Source: a bacterium
GTDB taxonomy: Bacteria > SZUA-79 > Acidulodesulfobacterales > Acidulodesulfobacteraceae
Assembly (NCBI GenBank): GCA_021794475.1
Contig: JAJYQS010000033.1
Span: 1-39,845 of the forward strand
Reading direction: 5' to 3'
Length of the DNA stretch: 39,845 nt
In this document: positions 36,475 to 39,845 of the stretch, one piece after another
Layout of the letters: every line of letters begins with the position of its first letter
Position numbering within the stretch: the stretch's first letter is position 1
The notes under the pieces: generated by a model
Seen by the model: only the letters and a program-made list of their open reading frames with translations
What the model was told of the DNA's origin: nothing
The model's database searches: none
Program-made: the position numbers and the translations under genes

Positions 36475-37521
36475 TTATCCGTTATACTGAGCAGAACCTG
36501 AAAATACCTGTCCTCCGACATTTTCTAATTCCAATTTATAACTTCCTGCTTTCAACGCCTTAATTTTTTTAGCAAACGGCAAAGTTATAAATGCTTTGGC
36601 GCCAAGAGGCATTTCAAGACTGAATTTATTAACCGTCATTTTATTAACGTAAATGTTATGTATATCTGATTTTGGAAGTGAAACTACGGCTTTATTGTTC
36701 CATAAATACACCGTTTTTCCGGCAGCATTAACCAATTTTACTTTCATAATATTTGCAAGAGCGCCGCCGCTTCCGCCAATTCTGTATGCCAGAAATTTAA
36801 CATTATTAGAGGTAATTTTAGCATTAGATACTGAAACTACAACTTTTGCGCCAAAATTATGCAATTTCCCCCAGACTCCGCCGTCGAATAATTGATTTGA
36901 ACCCATAGTTACTAATGTTCCGAAAACGGTGAATATTATTACCCATGCTACATAACCGTTCCCCCACAATGGGCCGTTTCCAATTAATCTGTAACCAAAT
37001 GAATTAGCGAAATTTGGCCATGCATTTCTGACTAAGTCGTCAAACGACCAAGCACTGCCGACGAACAATATTAGAAGCCCAATCACTAGTTCGACCGAAC
37101 CTACCTGCCATTCATCAAGACATGTTGCACCCAACCATCCTGAACCGAACAGTATTCCAAAGGCTAAACAAACTGCGCCGAATGCGCCGAGTCTTGAAAA
37201 CAATCCAAACATTAATGAAAGTCCAACTAAGAATTCAATTACCGTAAATATATCAAGAAACACAGCCAATGCGCCTGGATTTAATAATAATGTGTGAATC
37301 AAAGGATGCACACCCATAAATCCGCTTGCATGCGGAATAAAAGTATTAAACTTATGCCCCACCCACAATGGCGAGTTAGGCTCTAATTTCCCCGCCGATA
37401 ATACAACTCTTCGCCACGCAGCTGAAAAAAACATCCATCCGAGTGTAATTCTCAGCGGAATTGCAGCATAGGCTAAATAGCGATAAAACGTACTGTCTTT
37501 AACATCAAAATTGTTTGCCAT
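36475..37521 (-). CDS. doxDA: Thiosulfate:quinone oxidoreductase, DoxD-DoxA fusion
   Basis: Membrane enzyme oxidising two thiosulfates to tetrathionate with quinone as acceptor. The protein has 348 residues. The DoxD part (1-165) has four membrane helices: YLAYAAIPLRITLGWMFF near 14-36, two more between 78 and 130, and SVELVIGLLILFVGSAW at 142-158. A fifth helix (190-207) leads to the DoxA part (about 215-348), an extracytoplasmic beta-rich domain ending LELENVGGQVFSGSAQYNG. In Acidianus DoxD and DoxA are separate; fused forms are known from Acidithiobacillus. Alternative: a generic DoxX-family protein, but the linked DoxA domain argues against that. It lies between a periplasmic binding protein gene and the DsrE-family gene. 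Confidence 0.88.
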   Translation of the reverse strand: MANNFDVKDSTFYRYLAYAAIPLRITLGWMFFSAAWRRVVLSAGKLEPNSPLWVGHKFNTFIPHASGFMGVHPLIHTLLLNPGALAVFLDIFTVIEFLVGLSLMFGLFSRLGAFGAVCLAFGILFGSGWLGATCLDEWQVGSVELVIGLLILFVGSAWSFDDLVRNAWPNFANSFGYRLIGNGPLWGNGYVAWVIIFTVFGTLVTMGSNQLFDGGVWGKLHNFGAKVVVSVSNAKITSNNVKFLAYRIGGSGGALANIMKVKLVNAAGKTVYLWNNKAVVSLPKSDIHNIYVNKMTVNKFSLEMPLGAKAFITLPFAKKIKALKAGSYKLELENVGGQVFSGSAQYNG

Positions 37522-37644
37522 TTTCTTTACCCCATTTAATTACATTTATTACATTTGCTTAAATTACATCGTCCAATAGGTCGCTCTGACATATTTAAGA
37601 ATCTTAAATTCTTTTTAACAATCCTTCATTATATTGATAGTCAA

Positions 37645-37731
37645 TAAAACACAACCTATGCTCAATGTGTTAATTTGCAGATGTGTTTTATTTTAGCTCA
37701 TAGTTAGTTAACATTGAAACACATCTGCAAA
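37645..37731 (-). promoter_or_regulatory. Intergenic RNA structure with competing hairpins, binding-protein gene to doxDA
   Basis: Arms 37674-37688 and 37717-37731 are perfect 15-base complements with a 28-base loop. The segment 37683-37691 can instead pair with 37645-37653 (9 bases), and 37662-37668 with 37711-37717 (7 bases). The first two pairings are mutually exclusive. There is no U-run after either, so this is not a simple terminator. It lies 26 bases after the binding-protein stop and about 120 before doxDA. It may set relative expression or protect the upstream mRNA; inference. Confidence 0.5.
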
Positions 37732-37757
37732 CAAACTGGTATTTTAATACAACTCTA

Positions 37758-38750
37758 TCAAGGAGCTTTAAAACCGTATCTCTCAAATATACTCAAGCTT
37801 GTTTTTGTTTTTAAGAAATTTAACCATTCTTTTGCGGCAACTTTGTTTGGTGCGCCTTTTGTCATAGCTGCACCGTAAAGAGCCGTCGTATTCTGACTTG
37901 CAGGAATCTTAACTCCTGTTATAGGATTGCCTATCATTTCCTGAAACTTCACTTCAGAATACCAATTTACGCCTGCATCAGATTTATGCTGCATAATTCT
38001 TATAGGTGTCTGACGATGATGAATATGCGTCAAGTATACTCTTCCAGATTTAACACCGTAATTATAAACAGCCTGCTCTAATTTTTTGCCGCCTGCTTTT
38101 ATTAAAGACATTTTAATCTGCTTTGCAATTCCTTCCCATTCAGGATTCGGCATAGACAACTTTAATTTTGGATTCAAAAAGCTTTTTAAGCCGGTTATGT
38201 GATAAGGATTGCCTTTGTCGGTCATGATTTCAAGGTCGTTTGTAACATAAGTCACTTTTTTACCTACTGTCATACCGATTTTATTAGTATAGTTTAATTT
38301 TTTTGCTCCTGCCATGTAAACATCAGGCACGACATGCATTGTTAAATTGCCAAGGGTGATAGTATCCCCGTGTTTCCACATTCTGATCAAAATTCCTGGA
38401 GGAATGGTAATATAAAATACATGTTTGACATTTGGGTATTCTTTCAGAAACGCTTTAACTAAACGAGGCAGAACAAAGAATATGTTTCCGCCGATATAAA
38501 GCACTAAACTGGATTTCGGATGCAATGTAACGGTAGTAATATTTCCGTGATAATCTGGATTATTGTCGACTGTTATCGCATTGAACTTATATCCCTGATG
38601 AAGAGCTGGATCGCCCTGTTTGCACCATGGAGGAAATATCCTTTTAATCCCCATAGCAAATGAATTGTTAGACATTGTCATAGAAATTACAAATACAAAA
38701 GCCATAACAACGCCCAAAAGTTTGTAAAACTTTTTTGAACTTTCGTTCAT
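37758..38750 (-). CDS. Periplasmic substrate-binding protein, ModA-like (type 2 fold)
   Basis: 330 residues. A signal peptide (hydrophobic core LLGVVMAFVFVISM, likely cut after NSFA at 32) exports it. The mature part resembles ModA/SBP_bac_11 proteins: LVLYIGGNIFFVLPRLVKAF, KVTYVTNDLEIMTDKGNPYH, LKLSMPNPEWEGIAKQIK, DAGVNWYSEVKF, and the C-terminal KEWLNFLKTKTSLSIFERYG. One cysteine (43) sits soon after the signal. No ABC permease or ATPase genes are next to it, so it may not serve a transporter; the neighbours are doxDA and the DsrE-family gene. The ligand is unknown: an oxyanion such as molybdate, sulfate or thiosulfate is a family-based guess. Strong AGGAGG 8 bases before ATG. Confidence 0.8.
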   Translation of the reverse strand: MNESSKKFYKLLGVVMAFVFVISMTMSNNSFAMGIKRIFPPWCKQGDPALHQGYKFNAITVDNNPDYHGNITTVTLHPKSSLVLYIGGNIFFVLPRLVKAFLKEYPNVKHVFYITIPPGILIRMWKHGDTITLGNLTMHVVPDVYMAGAKKLNYTNKIGMTVGKKVTYVTNDLEIMTDKGNPYHITGLKSFLNPKLKLSMPNPEWEGIAKQIKMSLIKAGGKKLEQAVYNYGVKSGRVYLTHIHHRQTPIRIMQHKSDAGVNWYSEVKFQEMIGNPITGVKIPASQNTTALYGAAMTKGAPNKVAAKEWLNFLKTKTSLSIFERYGFKAP

Positions 38751-38793
38751 AATTCTTGCCTCCTAAAAGTTAATTTGATTGTTTTGAATTAAT

Positions 38794-38830
38794 TTTATAT
38801 TGGAACGTAAACTGTATGCAAACTGTATAT
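38794..38830 (-). promoter_or_regulatory. Candidate promoter and operator of the sulfur cluster
   Basis: On the minus strand, -10 TATAAA (38799-38794) lies 17 bases from TTTGCA (38822-38817). Two direct copies of ATACAGTTT (38828-38820 and 38817-38809) spaced 11 bases overlap the weak -35. Seven-base repeats (ACAGTTT) separated by 4 bases are the layout bound by OmpR/PhoB-type response regulators. The transcript would start near 38787, giving a 36-base leader with AGGAGG. The match to a specific regulator is inference. Confidence 0.5.
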
Positions 38831-39210
38831 TATTTATTGCTGAATGTTGTACTTTTAATACAATATAATATAATTATCACTTAATGTTTTAAATGTCAAT
38901 AAAAAAAACATCATTATAAAACTATTTTTTTTAATATTAATCTTTACATAAAAAATATATATGCTTATTATTATATAATAATATAAATATATATTGCGCG
39001 GACTTTACTGCATTTTGCCATACAGTTTAACCTGAGATTCAGGTAAATCGGCACTGAGATAATATTATCGTGTTAATACTCAGTTCAAGGATATGAGAAA
39101 TTTAGATTGGTGAATAGGCTAATATATGAAGATAATATAAATATATTACGCTAATACTAAGTTCAAGGGGCTTAGTAATCAGATTGTGAGGGGATCAAAT
39201 AAATATTGAT
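38831..39210. other. Gene-free AT-rich region between sulfur cluster and tRNA-Leu
   Basis: I see no credible coding frame here. The part nearer the sulfur genes (38880-39000) is low-complexity A/T. At 39019-39029 is a plus-strand copy of CATACAGTTTA, the same word as in the sulfur promoter, in inverted orientation. A 6-bp hairpin (39030-39044, ACCTGA-GAT-TCAGGT) follows. Then comes an imperfect direct repeat, listed separately. Confidence 0.6.
39061..39186. repeat. Imperfect direct repeat, 78-base period
   Basis: Copy one is 39061-39110 and copy two 39139-39186. Shared blocks include TAATACTnAGTTCAAGG and the flanking AGATTG. The second copy contains a perfect 7-bp hairpin with a 9-base loop (39155-39177). 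In the first copy the same place keeps a 4-bp stem (39079-39097). No function assigned. Confidence 0.55.
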
Positions 39211-39298
39211 TGGTGCCGAGGGCCGGAATCGAACCGGCACGGAACTAAGTTCCGAGGGATTTTAAGTCCCTTGCGTCTACCACTTCCGCCACCCCGGC
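39211..39298 (-). tRNA. trnL: tRNA-Leu (anticodon UAA)
   Basis: Read on the minus strand: acceptor stem GCCGGGG pairs with CCTCGGC with one G-U, then discriminator A and encoded CCA (39213-39211). The D-arm is GTGGCGGAAGTGGTAGACGC, and the T-arm contains GGTTCGATTCC. The anticodon stem AGGGA/TCCCT encloses CTTAAAA, giving anticodon UAA. A long variable arm (CGGAACTTAGTTCCG) confirms a class II tRNA, so leucine. It decodes UUA, the leucine codon most favoured in AT-rich genomes. Confidence 0.97.
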
Positions 39299-39525
39299 AG
39301 TTTTAAGTAAAATAATTTCTTATAGACATGCAAGAATTTATTTTATTGCATCCGCGATTATTAAAACATCGCCCGCCAACAGCTAAAACAAAAATATACT
39401 TTAATATTACAGTAAATCTTAATATATTGTCAATATTATTTTTTAATATTTCAATTAATTGCGCAGGTGAATAAAATATATATATGTTTGCACGCATATC
39501 TAAAATATTTCGACTCTCAATAGAT
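39299..39525. other. Gap between the GltD-type gene and tRNA-Leu
   Basis: A 227-base stretch that holds the tRNA promoter candidate and about 100 bases of tRNA leader. A 64-codon frame on the minus strand (39303-39497) has no ribosome site and no recognisable product, so it is not called a gene. No terminator hairpin with a U-run is visible after the upstream gene. Confidence 0.6.
39404..39433 (-). promoter_or_regulatory. Candidate promoter for tRNA-Leu
   Basis: On the minus strand a perfect TTGACA (39433-39428) is 18 bases from TAATAT (39409-39404, four of six matches). Transcription would start near 39397, about 100 bases before the mature tRNA 5' end. It also lies well after the GltD-type stop. 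The perfect -35 is the main support. Confidence 0.45.
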
Positions 39526-39845
39526 TTACCAGATATTTGTTTTCAAGTACTCATCTATAGCATCGGCAGCATTCTTGCCGGCTCCCATTGCAAGAATAAC
39601 AGTCGCAGCGCCTGTAACTATGTCGCCGCCTGCAAATACACCTTTCTTGGTTGTTTTTCCGGTCTTTTCGTCAGCTATAATATATCCCCACCTATTTAAA
39701 TCCATGCCGGGAGTGCTGGACGGCACAATCGGATTTACATTAGTTCCTATAGCAATAACCGCAGCGTCGATGTCGGCGATGAATTCTGACCCCTTAATCG
39801 GTATAGGTCTTCTGCGTCCGCTTTCATCAGGTTCGCCCAACTCCA
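39526..39845 (-). CDS. GltD-type NADPH-dependent oxidoreductase, C-terminal end (5' part outside window)
   Basis: The frame is open through the right edge; 105 residues or so are visible. It has ELGEPDESGRRRPIPIKGSE, then DAAVIAIGTNVNPIVPSSTPG, and the C-terminal FAD-binding signature KKGVFAGGDIVTGAATVILA followed by MGAGKNAADAIDEYLK. These are typical of glutamate synthase small chain (GltD/GltA) and of the homologous NfnB and sulfide dehydrogenase SudA. The fragment cannot separate these. In a sulfur-cycling organism SudA or NfnB is as plausible as GltD. Any leucine or ATG codon at the edge is internal, since the family motif continues across it. Confidence 0.9.
   Translation of the reverse strand, partial: ELGEPDESGRRRPIPIKGSEFIADIDAAVIAIGTNVNPIVPSSTPGMDLNRWGYIIADEKTGKTTKKGVFAGGDIVTGAATVILAMGAGKNAADAIDEYLKTNIW

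Noticed and set aside
39105-39215. Attachment-site duplication of the tRNA-Leu 3' end
   Set aside because: Only 8 bases (GATTGGTG) match, there is no integrase gene, and the interval is about 100 bases.
39303-39497. 64-codon frame on the minus strand between tRNA-Leu and the GltD-type gene
   Set aside because: No ribosome site, no recognisable motif, and it overlaps the likely tRNA promoter and leader.

Overview
The window is a very AT-rich bacterial chromosome segment of Gram-negative type: it has LolC/E, Lnt, RseP and exported periplasmic proteins. Almost everything is on the minus strand; the one protein gene on the plus strand is a helicase at 32340-34589. The order ilvD-ilvB-ilvN-ilvC-psd-pssA-leuA-leuC-leuD-leuB-asd and the phoH-pgpH-ybeY-dgkA block resemble deltaproteobacterial layouts (Geobacter/Desulfuromonas-like). 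A thiosulfate:quinone oxidoreductase fusion at the right end recalls acidophilic sulfur oxidisers. Together these point to an AT-rich, possibly acidophilic sulfur-cycling deltaproteobacterium-like lineage (for example the Acidulodesulfobacterales). That placement is inference from gene content and order, not a database result.

Region 1 (1-12701) is a housekeeping and envelope block. Read in the direction of transcription it is murJ, phoH, pgpH, ybeY, a dgkA-PAP2 fusion, mazG, lnt, prfB, lysS and lolC (cut by the left edge). Many genes overlap or nearly touch. prfB must be read through a programmed +1 frameshift at an AGGAGG-CTT-TGA-C site, so it spans 2760-3921 and not just the downstream frame.

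Region 2 (12874-25633) is a branched-chain amino acid locus: ilvD, ilvB, ilvN and ilvC make the valine/isoleucine precursors, leuA, leuC, leuD and leuB make leucine, and asd feeds the aspartate family. The two-step phosphatidylethanolamine pathway (psd, pssA) sits inside it. The leuA leader can form a long stem next to the ribosome-binding site. Upstream lie a YdcH-like small protein, tsaB and rseP.

Region 3 (28096-35618) has pheT and pheS separated by dprA, comF and a divergently oriented UvrD-like helicase. The helicase carries about 285 N-terminal residues I cannot assign.

Region 4 (35749-38830) is the most distinctive part: a self-contained sulfur cassette. It has a promoter with 11-bp-phased direct repeats over the -35, a ModA-like periplasmic binding protein, an intergenic region with competing hairpins, a DoxD-DoxA fusion, an exported DsrE-family protein with one cysteine, and a strong intrinsic terminator. 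I infer a membrane/periplasm thiosulfate or sulfur-handling unit. Further right are an imperfect 78-bp-period repeat, tRNA-Leu(UAA) with its promoter, and the 3' end of a GltD-type oxidoreductase gene cut by the right edge. I saw no insertion sequence, CRISPR array, rRNA or replication origin.
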